From assembly GCA_023374045.1 (NCBI GenBank), contig CM041776.1, forward strand, positions 351,787,636 through 351,851,635: 64,000 nt of DNA. The letters are read 5' to 3'. The stretch is from Limonium bicolor (Eukaryota; Streptophyta; Magnoliopsida; Caryophyllales; Plumbaginaceae). The notes beneath the pieces were generated by a model that saw only the letters and a list, made by a program, of their open reading frames with translations, ran no database searches and was not told the DNA's origin. This document shows positions 41,437 through 52,364 of this stretch, piece after piece; position 1 is the first letter of the stretch; each line of letters begins with the position of its first letter. The position numbers were made by a program, and so were the translations under genes.

Positions 41437-43875
41437 GACATGCAACCACTTATACAATAATTGAAGGAGTTATGGGATGGAGGTGTTGAAACATTTGACA
41501 CTTCTCAAAATGAAAAATTTCAATTACATGCAGCAGTGTTGAAAACAATCAGTGAGTTCCCGGGATATGCCACTCTTCGGGATATAGCACCAAGGGCGAA
41601 TTTGCCTGTCCTCGGTGTGAACTTGATACAACATCAAGGTGGTTACAACATGGTGAAAATATTGTTACATGGGTAGTCATCGATGGCTAAGAGACGGCCA
41701 TAACTACCATGCAAACTATCAACATTTTGATGGTGAGGAAGAGTTCAGACCTCCTCCTCTCCCTTTATCTGTTGAGGACGTATTACAAAAACTTGATGGT
41801 TATAAGTTTTTTGAGGACATCACTCTCCTTGGTCCATGGAAAAGGAAAAAACTTTGTTTTCACTTCCTTATTGGAAGGATAACCTACTTTATCACAGTCT
41901 TGATGCAATGCACATCGAAAAAAATACTTTGAAAACATCAATGGAACTTGTTTGGGTCACGTTGGAAAGTCGAAAGACAACCTTAAGGCTCGATATGATC
42001 TCAAAGCAATGGACATAAGAAGTGCTCTTTATCCAAAAAAAGAGAGATGGTAGCGATAAAATATATTTGCCAAACACTTGCTATCAAATGACGAGTAAAG
42101 AGAAATTTGGTTTTCTACATATTCTTGAAGCAGATTAATGTTCAAGATGAATGCTCATAAAACATCTCTCGTGTGTGCAACTTGCCCAAAAGAAGTTGAT
42201 AGGTCTTAAAAGTTATGATTGTCACATTCTAATGCAAGAAATTTTACCAGTGGCTTTACGTGGCCATCTACCAGATGATGTCACCGTTGTCCTTATGGAA
42301 CTATGTAATTATTTCAAGAATGTTTGCTCAAAGGTGATATCAGTTTAGGATCTTGAAATCCTAGAGTCTCAAATTCCCCTTACTTTGAGCAAAATGGAAA
42401 GGATTTTCCCCCATCATTTTTCATTGTGATGATCCATTTGATTATTCACTTGGCTACAGAATCTAAGATTGTTGGTCATATTTGTTACAGATGGATGTAT
42501 TCTATTGAAAGGTATTCTACAATTTTCAGTTGCACTAGCACTACTTCAGGTTGATTTTTTCAAATACTAAGTAGGTGACAAATTATAGGTTTTTGTGCAC
42601 ACTAAAGTCATATGTAAGAAATAGCGCCCATCCTGAAGGTTCCATTGCGTAAGGTTATATAGTTACTGAATGTCTAACATTCTACTCTAGATACTTCTCT
42701 AGTATAGAAACTCGTTTTACATGACCAGTGCGTAATGATGATTACGTTGAAGAATTGGAAGAAGAACATGCATGCCTTAACATAGGTCGAGCATTAAGAG
42801 GAAAATTGGCTGATGAAGTAGTAGTAGGGAAAAGGAGCAGAGTTGTAAGAGTAAAGCTTCCCGAAAAATCCTTGTTACAAGCACATAGATATGTGCTTTT
42901 TAATGTCGAGTCAATCACCAAGTTTCGAATGTGAGTGGTACTTATACGAAGACTCATGATATACTCTTTAACCTATGCTAACTGAATTCAATGATTTATA
43001 CAGAAACACAAAGAACTTCTAAAAAGAAAAGTGTGTGGCAAAAGGATGATACCATATGAGTTGGAGAAGGCTCATTCTGAAGACTTTCTCAAATTGTTTC
43101 AAGAAAGGGTACATCTATACCCTTACATTACCAATCTTAGCAGCTTCTTTTTTAATACCTAGATTAATGAATTGTATATTTCATAGGTAGCACGTCTATA
43201 AGAGGACAAAAGTGATGAAATAACCAGTGAGCTCAAGTGGCTTGCTCGTGGTCCTAATGTGTTAGCTAGATATGTTTCTAGCTACATCGTTAATGGGTAT
43301 AGATTTCACACGAAGGAACATAATAGATATTTGAAAACCCAAAACCACGGGGTTGTAGTGCAAGTAACATGTGATAGCTACGCAAGTTCAAGAGATACCC
43401 ATCCATTGAGCGGTGAAGTGAACTACTACGTATCCACTAAGGATATCATTCAATTGAACTATTCTGGATTTAAAAAGATTAACCTTTTTAAGTGTGATTA
43501 GGTTGATGTCAACAGAGGTTGTAAAAAGTTAAGTTCGGCATCACTCTTGTCAATTTTGCACATGTAGTCCATGGAGGATCAAATTGGGGAGATGATCCAT
43601 ACATCTTTGCTCACCAAGCCAAAAAGGTATATTACATTAAAGATCCATTTCAGAATGGTTGGCTGGCTGTGAGACATGTAAAATTAAGGGGTCTCTATAA
43701 TATGGGTGAGAAACCGTCACTTGATTTGGGTGTAGAAGCTGGTGCGGAAGATTTTGATCAACATTCTTTTCTTAGAGATGACATGGATTAAGAAGTAGCC
43801 ATAGATGATACACCACACCAAGAGCTCAAACATTTTGACTAAGAAGAAGACGACGATCTTCAAGATTTTGTTTGA
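41437..43875 (+). pseudogene. tnp2: CACTA transposase, tnp2/TNPD family, C-terminal two thirds, decayed
   Basis: This is the catalytic protein of CACTA elements. Readable blocks in order: DMQPLIQ..LKELWDGGVETFD (about 41437-41510), ISEFPGYATLRD, MGSHRWLRDGHNYHA and FDGEEEFRPPPLPLSVEDVL (41669-41790), SLPYWKDNLLYHSLDAMHIEKNT (41851-41920), GLKSYDCHILMQEILPVALRG (42175-42260), QAHRYVLFNVESITKF (42880-42930), SSYIVNGYRFHTKEHNRYLKTQNHGVVV (43280-43360) and ISTKDIIQLNYSGFKKINLFKCD (43430-43500). These match tnp2 (PF02992) followed by DUF4218 and DUF4216. The N-terminus, with the first catalytic region, is absent. Many stops and shifts show it is inactive. Confidence 0.88.
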
Positions 43876-44640
43876 TATTTAGTGATGAATGATTACTAGT
43901 TATAGGGAAGAGTCACTTTTAGATGTGTTCAAGTGCGTTTTGATTCTCATTTACTTTTTTTTTGCACTTTCTTACATCAGTTTGAAGCATTTATCATTGA
44001 AGTGTGTTGATTACTTTTTTTTGCACTTTTATTGCACTTCCTTGCGTAAATGTTGTTTTAGTCTTTGGTTGTAGTTTTTGCTCAAGTGGAGTGTTGCTGC
44101 TCTATCTAGTAAGAAATTCTTGCGTAGGTTTTTGTTATATTGTATGCTTTACTACTTCAACATCCGCTTTTAACTTTATCTTTGTGTGACTAAAGTTTGT
44201 TACTTTCTATTTTCAATGATAGGTGAATTATGGGGAAAAAGAGACACGTGAACATTATAACTGTTCATCAAGTAAATGGTTGTGCATCAAATGAGCATGA
44301 ACAACCACCAAAAACTCCAGGAACATAATGTACTCTCTAGGGGAATGATGTTACTTCTACGGATACGAAACTCATCAAAAAGAGAGTGAGCAAAAAGGGT
44401 TTCCCATTTATTTAGGTTAAACACAAATAAGCACAAAGTCTTACAATATTAACCATTTTCCTTAATGTACTGACAATTTAGTATATGTATATGTATGATG
44501 TTACTTATGCACATACTGAAACTCATCAACGAGAGAGTGGGTAAAAAGGTTTGACCCTTATTTGGTTTGAACGTAAATAAGCACAACGTTTTATAATATT
44601 AATCATTTTTTAATTGTATTGTCGATTTAGTATATGTATA
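43876..44640. other. Spacer between the two CACTA genes
   Basis: No gene. A block of about 100 bp (GTTACTT...ACACAAATAAGCACAA...) is duplicated at about 44346-44480 and 44507-44640, each copy ending in a TTTAGTATATGTATAT stretch. Confidence 0.55.
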
Positions 44641-46880
44641 TTCCTAGAAGTCACACAAGGCAAAAAGAAAATCAAAGGTGCTACTATTATGGTTGATGTT
44701 TGGGAGCTAGAGTCAAACAAGAAAATTAAGGTCGAATTGGATGGATACGGAGTTCCTATTGGTGGAGAAGCAAAAACACTCACTCGCTTCTTAGGCACCA
44801 TCTCTCGAAATTCGTCATATACACAAATTGATTGTGATGATTGGTGCAAACTACTAAAGAAAAACAAAGACGACATGTGGAAACTTTTATAGGTAATATA
44901 CATTATATTGTGCATGTAATTTATTTATTATGTTAGACATATAAATCCTTAATGTATGACCAAGCTTTTTTCCATAGTCAAAGTTTACTTTTGTACCAAG
45001 TTTGATGAGAAGACCGAGAAATGAGTGATGACTGATTTGAATGACAAATGAAGGACATGGAAAATAGTTTGAAGAATAGGTTTTTTGATGCAAGCAAGTG
45101 TTTGGACCAAATGATGAAAGAGCTAACTGACAATAGGGTGGATAAAGAACAATTTAAGTCGTTAGTCAAGTATTGGCTCACTGATTCAGCTAAGGTATGT
45201 ATGATCTTGATGTGTTATTTTGTTCATCAAGGATTTGTGGTTTTGATGTTCTTATTACCTTACTGTGGCTGCATTGATTTGGTTGCATTTTCATTTCGTT
45301 TGACTAGTATATTGTGTTGTTGATGTAATGTTTTTGTCCTTGTATTGTTAGCATATTAGTGAGATAAACAAAGTGAACAAGGGCAGAGCAAGGAGCCTTA
45401 TACAACGGAATCAAAGACATTTGCTCGATCAATTCACTAGGAAGTGAATTCTAATATATATTGTCTCAAATATCAATATGATGGGATTTCTTTCAATATG
45501 AATGTGCATCACTTATTGTTTTTATCTTCTTAAATAAAAAACTGTAGAAAAAAAATGGTGATCCTCCATTTCGTGCTGCTTTTTACATTAAGACTCGTTA
45601 CAACAAAAGAATGGGAGAATATATGACACCAGAGACTGCAACAATTATGATATTGTAATTAGATAATTTTTATGCTTTGTGATTACAACTAGTGTGATAA
45701 AAGTTACAACTTGTAGTTTTGCATCTATGCAGGAAGCAATGAAGGCTGACCTTGAAGCTAGTTGCTCTACCCAGTCTAAAGGAGAAGAGCTAAACTAGAA
45801 AGATGATATCTACTCAAAACATAAAGGACCATAAAATAAAGGTCGTGTGAGGTGCATGGGAAAGGTGAAGCTGTCCAATGGAGCATGTTCTTCAGAATCA
45901 AAAACGGAGGAGGCGCGTCAAAAGGAAGTGGATTTAGTACAAAATGGTCTTTGGCTTAGCGGACATGGTCAAAGATTTGTGTGCAAGCTTCTCTGTAAAA
46001 AAATTACTTGAAGATAATGGAATTATCCAGGTATGCAACAAAGTATTACCTCAGTTTATTTAGTAATAAGAGATTGTGCCTAAAGTCTTTTGTTTTTGGG
46101 TTGTTTTTACTGGAAAAAAACACTTGAAGATAATTCACCGTTCACATGGTTTTCTTTTCGTTTTCTGACTACGCTTTTATTTCACCATTCACATGAGTTT
46201 TTTGAAACATATCTACTTGTTTTGAAACATTGTCTTTCACTTCAATTGACACGAGTGCTTGTCTTGAAGTAGCAACATGTCACATGAGTTGGTTCTTTGT
46301 TTTAATGTTGGATTTGCTGTATGGAGTGAGATTTTAGTTCCTTACATGGCTGTAATGAGTAAGTGTTTGGGAAAATGGTCAAGTCTGGTTAAACAGATTT
46401 TGGTTCCGGACATTTTGTAGATTTGACTTCACCTGGAAGCTACCTAGTTAACACCCCCTTCTTCCCATGATGAACCCGATGATGATGGGATTTTATACAT
46501 CTTTAACAAAGTGACTTTGTTTCACTACTGCAAGCTACATATTGCTACTTCAAATTAATTTGATAGTACACTTCACATTGAGAATCATGTTTTAGCTTTT
46601 TTTTTCCTATTCTAACGACGAGGAGACACTAGTGCTGTGTTGGAATTGAGAATCATGGTTTGTTTTTTTCAATGTAATGAAGTTATCATAATGACATTGT
46701 TGTTTTGTATTGGAATTGGTGTGCTCACATGTGAAGGAAGTTTTACATTGGAATTGCTTAAGTTATTCATATGCTAGTGTATGTCCTAACTAAAATTACT
46801 TGTTTCTATCAGGTTCCAACGGGTGCTAGTGGCAATGAACAATCCGCATCTCCAAGTACTCCAGATAGTGTAACACGTTG
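44641..46880 (+). pseudogene. CACTA accessory protein, plant Transposase_24 (Ptta/En/Spm) family, multi-exon remnant
   Basis: First block 44650-44892: VTQGKKKIKGATIMVDVWEL, KIKVELDGYGVPIGGEAKTL, FLGTISRNSSYTQIDCDDW and NKDDMWKLL match PF03004, ending at a splice-like TATAG|GTAATA. Later blocks are 45048-45195 (MKDMENSLKNRFFDASKCL), 45352-45445 (INKVNKGRARSLIQRN), 45548-45655 (GDPPFRAAFYIKTRYNKRMG), 45730-45990 (GRVRCMGKVKLSNGA) and 46813-46880. This family is thought to bind subterminal repeats. AT-rich gaps between blocks are likely introns. Several in-frame stops suggest decay. Confidence 0.8.
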
Positions 46881-47189
46881 ATTGGAAGATAGTGTCATAG
46901 CTATAATGAAGACTTTTTGGATCAAGTGAAAACTTCAAAATGAAACAGTATATTGGATAAAAACTATATATTTTGGATTGAAAGCTGAAACCAAAAGTTT
47001 TTGCCCAGCTTGTTATGCTGTAAACAATTAGATTTTTCAATTTAGTGTGACTTTTTCATCTTGTTTGGTTGTATCAACTCTTTGAAGATACATTATGTGA
47101 ATGAAGTTGGTTTACAGTGTCTTGGTACATCTATTTATAAAGGTTGTGTATAACCAATTCTACAAAGGCACTACAAGTTTCTGAAATTT

Positions 47190-47573
47190 TGAAAAACCGC
47201 TCAGAAAAGACAAAAATAGGAAAGATTATATCGTAATTCAAACAGCCTTTACCCACAGAAAAATATGTGGGCATAGGTATAACTTTACCCCACGGATACG
47301 GGTGCACTTTTACCCATGGATAGATCCGTTACTATAGGTGTGTTCAATTCGTTATAAACATTGGTTTTACAATGGTCTTTAGTGACGGACAACCCGTTGC
47401 TATAGACATTAACCTCTTCTCCAACTAATAACATATCCGTTGGTATAGGGAAATACCCACGGTACCTATGCCAACGGATTTCGTCCGTTGAAGTAGCCTT
47501 TTGTACCTATACTAACAGATTTTTAGTCTATGTCAATGAAAATTTTCTGTTGGTAAATGTCATTTTTTGTAGT
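47190..47573. repeat. Subterminal repeats and degenerate right end of the decayed CACTA element
   Basis: Motifs of the type GTTGGTATAGG, CCACGGATACGG, GGATTT and its inverse (for example AACGGATTTCGTCCGTT at 47472-47488) repeat in both orientations. The last bases, TTTTTTGTAGTA, resemble a CACTA terminus with one substitution. Confidence 0.7.
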
Positions 47574-47709
47574 ATTGTTTATTGTCGCATTTTGACTTTG
47601 TTTTACCGATATGATGAAAGCTTTAGTTTGATATTATATACTACAATAGTGTTAACATTATATCATAATACTTATATACTCAACACCCCTTACTTAAAAT
47701 TCTAGGTCC

Positions 47710-47822
47710 ACGACTGCTCATAACAGTATAAATACTATTGTACTATGTCATGTACACATGCGGTAAAATCAGTGAATGCACAGCTCTATTTCTAGGGATC
47801 TTCACTGTCACTCATACTTTCT
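47710..47822 (+). mobile_element. 3' LTR scrap of the decayed copia element
   Basis: It matches the inner third of the LTR at 34337-34601, including the TATA box (47727-47734). The rest of the LTR is missing, probably lost with the left side of the CACTA insertion. Confidence 0.7.
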
Positions 47823-47879
47823 CATTAATCACTCATCAGGGTTCAGGTTCTATTTCTTGCCCCTCGTGATTTCATCATC

Positions 47880-48310
47880 AAACAGATTTATCATTCCCCT
47901 CATCTCAACAAGAATTTCATTTCAGTTAGCCAGTACTGTAAAGATAATAACACTTATTTTGAATTCTTTGCTTCATACTTTGTCCAAAAGGATCTCACAA
48001 TTTAGAGGGCTTTAATTCAAGGCACGGTTAAAGATGTGGTTTATGTACTTCCACATCCACCTCAACTAGCGATTCACTCCACAGAGCTTTTACCAAGAAC
48101 AAGGAAAAGGTCTACAACTTGACACTATAGATTGGGACATCCTTCTGAGTTTATCTTAAATAAAATCCTTAGAAATCCCTGTTTTCCCTCTCTTACTACT
48201 AAGTTCAGCAGTTTTTGCAATGCTTGTTGTCTAGGCAAACATCATGATTTTTCTTACAATCTAATAGATTCGGTTTCTTCCAGAATTCTTGATGGATGGG
48301 GTCCTGCTTA
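47880..48310 (+). pseudogene. Copia internal scrap: end of protease, pre-integrase, start of integrase
   Basis: HSPHLNKNFISVSQYCKDN and FVQKDL match the end of the copia protease region. HYRLGHPSEFILNKIL and CNACCLGKHHDFS form the pre-integrase zinc-binding segment. RILDGWGP is the start of integrase. Two stops interrupt it. It is not continuous with the LTR scrap on its left or the LTR on its right, so it is a separate deleted copy. Confidence 0.8.
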
Positions 48311-48391
48311 ACCCCATGTCAAATAGAACGTACCTGCCTGTGTCACCAATTATGCTCACTGTTTTCTTGTTTTACTGTACAAATACCTTCA

Positions 48392-49537
48392 TGTTAGTGG
48401 ATGATAGGCTTCGGCCCTCTTCTTGGTTAGAAAATGGGCTCCAGTCTTTTCTTATAGTAGGTTGTTTACTTGTTTTATTACTAGTCTTATTTCTATCAAC
48501 ATGAATCTAGATATTTAGATACTTTTCTATCAAGTCTAGAATGCCCTTAGCATACTATAAATACATGTAATCAGTGCTCAATATTACATACAACGAATCA
48601 ATACATTACACAATGTTCCTCAATCACTCTCTATTCTGTTATGGTATCAGAGCCTTACGGTCCTTTATTCTCTAGATCCAGATCTAGATCTATTTCTCTT
48701 CTCTTTTTTTTCTTTCATACGTGACCATGGCTTTTGTTCCTTATTCAGCATCTCTATCCCAACCACATTCAAATAGCTCCTTTGGAACAAAATCCATCTT
48801 ATCTGCTACTGCAAACCTGATCAAACTAAAACATGACAATTTTAGAGTCTGGAAGGAACGATGCTGCCATTTCTAAAAGGAAATGAGTAATTAAAATTCG
48901 TAGATGGATCTTATGTTTGTTCTTCTGCAACTATCAATGAACAACCAAATATAGACTATACTACCTAGATAGCTCAAGATCAACTCATCATATCTATCAT
49001 TCTTTCTTATCTTTCTGAAGATGTGGTTTGTCTAGCTGTGGGAATCAAACCATCTGCAGCTCTCTGGAAAATGCTTCATGAAATATATGAGGCACAAACA
49101 TCATCTCTCATGGGGCAATTACAAATTCAACTAGCCGGAATCACAATACAACCTACTGAGTCTATCACATCTAACTACAACAGATCCAGAGAGCTAGTTT
49201 CAGCTATTTCAGCTACAGGACACAAGATCTCCAATAGATAATATCAAGCCTACATTCTAAGAGGTTTACCCCTGAATATGATTTAGTTGTCACCAATATA
49301 CTTACCAGATCCGAGGCTTGTACTCCCTTTCAAATCTACAACTTTCTTCTCATTTTGGAAATTCATCTCAATCAGCAACACTAAAACACACAAGCAACCA
49401 TGTCCCGAAACATAACCAATTTTCACAGTGATAAAGACAGGAACAATACATCTCAACCAGACTACCAAAATTCCTTTGGAACCTACAAAAAATAAAGTCC
49501 AAAAACAACTAAAAAAAACTCTAAAACCTTTACTGGC
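48392..49537 (+). mobile_element. Ty1-copia element, 5' end, truncated by a Tekay-type LTR
   Basis: LTR about 48392-48641 (starts TGTTAGTGGATG; TATA box TATAAATA at 48556-48563), then primer binding site TGGTATCAGAGCC at 48643-48655, then gag. At 49538 a Tekay-type LTR begins and no further copia sequence is seen to the right in this window. Confidence 0.82.
48727..49537 (+). pseudogene. gag: Copia gag remnant
   Basis: The ATG at 48727 opens MAFVPYSASLSQPHSN, then LIKLKHDNFRVWKER of the gag N-terminus before a stop. 49023-49241 in another frame gives WKMLHEIYEAQTSSLMGQL and ITSNYNRSRELVSAISATG, typical of the UBN2 gag core. GLPLNYDLVV-like residues follow at about 49262. The stretch is cut at 49537. 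CTGGC at 49533-49537 would be the TSD of the incoming LTR. Confidence 0.82.
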
Positions 49538-52340
49538 TGTAACACCCCAACCATAGCCTTCACACTTAAACAATAATCGCAGCGGAAAACATAAACTTAA
49601 CCATTTACCAAAAGGGCGGTGTTACACGCCGTTAGCCACCCACGTGGCTAACAAGGCAGTTACATACAATTATCGGTCTGATTACGATAATCCCGAGCAT
49701 AATTACAATCTTCCAAAAATCACCTATCCAAAAAGAATCACAATATACCGAGTGTAACTGTACAAAAATCACCCACTGATTCTACATCCACCAAAATATT
49801 CGACCTCGAGTGTACAGGCACTACTCGGGCTCAACTTCCAAAATGTCAAAAATATCAACAACCTAGGATCTAAAGCCATTCTGCTTCCTCGATCCTCATC
49901 CTGCAAATAAACATAGCCCCCAAAGGGGGTCAGCAACCTTTTGCTGGCATGGTTAACGTGCAGCCCGCTGACTACCGGGATACACGCAACTATTTGTCAT
50001 GATAACATGGCGTTGATTTTAACATACCACATGCATATACTTAGCAGGAATTATTGCAGAACAATAACAACATATACATGGTGAAAACAATTCACTTTAG
50101 GAAACAACCAACATGGTTAGTCAAGTTGTAAGCCTAGAGGATGACTTTATCCTCATGTTAAGCTTAACACATATCACATTACTGCTTGTCAGTCGAATGA
50201 ACAACTTTAACTTAAAAGATGAGACGGGTGTAGTGACCCGAACACATCAACACATAGTTTCCCCCTAGCCCGAGTGGAAGTCAGGTAGGTAAGCTTTGGC
50301 TAAGCTAATGGGAAGTTGAAATCCAAAAAGGAGTACAACCCTAACCTAAGGAGAGAGCCGAATCTGATTCAGATATCGACCCCCGTACATACACGCGTGA
50401 CCGGAACGACCGGATTCCTCACTCCCCGGTTAGCACTTGTTAGAAGTCCCACAGTGGGAGCTTAACACAACCTCACATAAAATAAGTGTTTAAGTCCAGT
50501 TAGACATACGAGGGAAGCAAGGCATGATTCAGCAACACAAACAACAACTAAACACACATAGCCGTGGTTAGAACGTTCCGTAGGTTGGAAACGTTATTAC
50601 TGGATACCGTTCTCTTACGTTTCCTAGCTTGGGTTAATTAACAGTTAGCACGCATTCGATGTTACCGGTATCGGTACGCACACGTCACATTAATAACAAG
50701 AACTGTAAACTTGTTTCATGATTTAATCTTACAAAGTTGTAAACACACAGAAAAACAAACAACACACAAGCCGGTGTAAACCGGTAGGCAACAGACTGCA
50801 AGAAAACCATACCTTGGTCCTTGCCGCTCTAGTGTTCCACCGTACGTTGTTCCTAAACATGATTGATAACGCCGGTTAATTAACTTATTTGACTTCTGAA
50901 TTTTCTAAACACTTTACATGTTCTTATGGCATGTTTTTATGCTTAGACTTACACTTGATTATCTTTATTATACTCACTAGGGTCTACTAACTAAGCCACA
51001 CTTTGTTTGTTTCTCTTTTTTTTTTTGTAGATTTTGGGCCGACCGACCTTGCCGACCGAACTTACCCAAGGTCGGTCCATTCCAGTAGCACCCGAGTTCA
51101 AAATTTTTCACTCCGACCGACCTTGCCAAGTCCGGTCCCAAGGTCGGTCCGTTCCAGAAGACTTCTCGTTTGAAAATTTTCACCCCGACCGACCTTGCAA
51201 GTCCGGTCCCAAGGTCGGTCCATTCCAGAAAGATTTCCGCGCACAAAATTTGAGTCCGACTAACCTTGCAAGTCCGGTCCCCAAGGTCGGTCGATTCTAG
51301 AAAGGTTTCCGACGGGTTAAACTGGGCTCGACCGACCTTGTAAGTCTGGTCCCAAGGTCGGTCGGCTCCAGACTTTTGTTTCTAAATGCCCATTCAACTC
51401 CAAACTTCTTCACAAGCCTCCTAAGGTGTTCTAACATCATTAGGCACACTAAAACCTTCATATATCCCCTTCCAAATTCATTTACAAGTTTATCTCTTAG
51501 CTCCTCAAATACTCTCTCAAAACACTTGTAGTTCACTAGTTTGCTCGCACCTAGAAATGCATTTGAACCATTATATTTCTACACAAATTTTGACATGATC
51601 TCCCCATAATTTTTACATATTCCCACTCATCTTTTAACCCACTAAAACACTCCAACCATCAATTCGTCCAAGGCACCAAAACACACTTAAAATTCACCAT
51701 TTAAACCACAATAGCCCTCAATATTCATAAACCTTACAAGCTTGGCTCTTAGGCCCTTAAACGACATTAAATTAAACACTGAATTTCCTCATACTATTTG
51801 CAACACCTGCATTTCACTGAACATTTATATTGCTCAAGCATAAACACATTCATAGATCACACACTAGTCCAAGGTAAGTTAACTACCTTGGGTTTTCTTT
51901 CCAAACTTTCCCCTTCTCTTTACTTCTTGCTCCACAACCGGTTTTCAACGGGATTTATTGCTACACTAATGACCATGCCAAAACAATTACAATGAGTTTG
52001 GAGGGTTCATGAATATTATTCCATTAACCCTAGAATCAATATTTGAAACATAATAGGAGGGGATTACCTTCTACTTCAAGATGAAGTTTTTGGTAATGGA
52101 ATTTGGGCTAGCTCCAACACTTCTTAAAGATTGAACAATCTAAAATGGAGAGAAAACAATGGTGTTTAGTACACACCAAAATCGGCCACCATATGAAATG
52201 GGAGAAGGAATGGATTTTTGAGTTCTTTCTTACCTTAGACCATCAAGGAGTTGATTGGCTTCAAGAATATGGAGTTTTCTCTTCAAGGTGTGGTATACCC
52301 ATGGAGATGAAGTATGAAGTTTCGAGATTTTAAAAGGTGG
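49538..52340 (-). mobile_element. Tekay-type LTR A, truncated at its minus-strand start
   Basis: It begins TGTAACACCCCAACC on the + strand and keeps the block order of the complete LTRs (GGTGTTACACGCCGTTAGCC near 49619, AGCCGGTGTAAACCGGTAGG near 50769). It stops at a point corresponding to about 12850 in LTR 9511-13661, so roughly 0.8 kb is missing. A 12-bp tandem duplication marks the junction with LTR B. It has a hairpin array with its own stem sequence (51041-51365). No gene. Confidence 0.85.
51041..51365 (-). repeat. Five-hairpin array in LTR A
   Basis: Units start at about 51041, 51115, 51187, 51258 and 51330 (spacing 71-74). The arms are GACCGACCTTG and CAAGGTCGGTC, and a partial extra arm CAAGTCCGGTCC lies in most loops. 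The stem sequence is unlike that of the other three LTR types. Confidence 0.93.
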
Positions 52341-52364
52341 AAAATAATCCCCAAAATAATCCCC
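52341..52364. repeat. 12-bp tandem duplication at the LTR A / LTR B junction
   Basis: AAAATAATCCCC occurs twice without a gap (52341-52352 and 52353-52364). It marks the point where the LTR A homology ends and the LTR B homology begins. Confidence 0.9.

Larger units (their letters stand above)
40729..47573 (+). mobile_element. Decayed CACTA (En/Spm) element with tnp2-type and Transposase_24-type genes
   Basis: Two typical CACTA genes lie on the + strand. The right end at about 47573 reads TGACATTTTTTGTAGTA; its complement, TACTACAAAAAATG, is one base away from the CACTACAAAAA terminus common in plants. The 400 bases before it carry subterminal repeats such as CCGTTGGTATAGG and AACGGATTTCGTCCGTTG. 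No left TIR was found between 40729 and 41430. The start is therefore approximate and the left end is probably deleted. Spacer 40729-41430 is AT-rich and has no recognised feature. Confidence 0.75.
34337..47822 (+). mobile_element. Decayed Ty1-copia element, split by a solo LTR and a CACTA element
   Basis: The order is 5' LTR, primer binding site at 34602, gag, protease, integrase, RT and RNase H up to 40728, all on the + strand with many stops and shifts. A solo LTR interrupts it at 36944-38889. After the RNase H, a CACTA element fills about 40.74-47.57 kb. A piece of the 3' LTR (47710-47822) closely matches 34485-34600, including ACTTGCGGTAAAATCA-like and TCTATTTCT-GGGATCTTCAC blocks. The 3' LTR is incomplete, so the left LTR start is approximate and no TSD could be fixed. 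Confidence 0.8.

Noticed and set aside
44610..44915. 101-codon minus-strand frame
   Set aside because: It is the shadow of the Transposase_24-type exon at 44650-44892, whose + strand peptide matches the family.
51034..51300. Frames on both strands through the LTR A hairpin array
   Set aside because: Palindromic GC-rich repeats remove stop codons on both strands. The peptides are repeats of GRSVP and similar, with no homology recognised.
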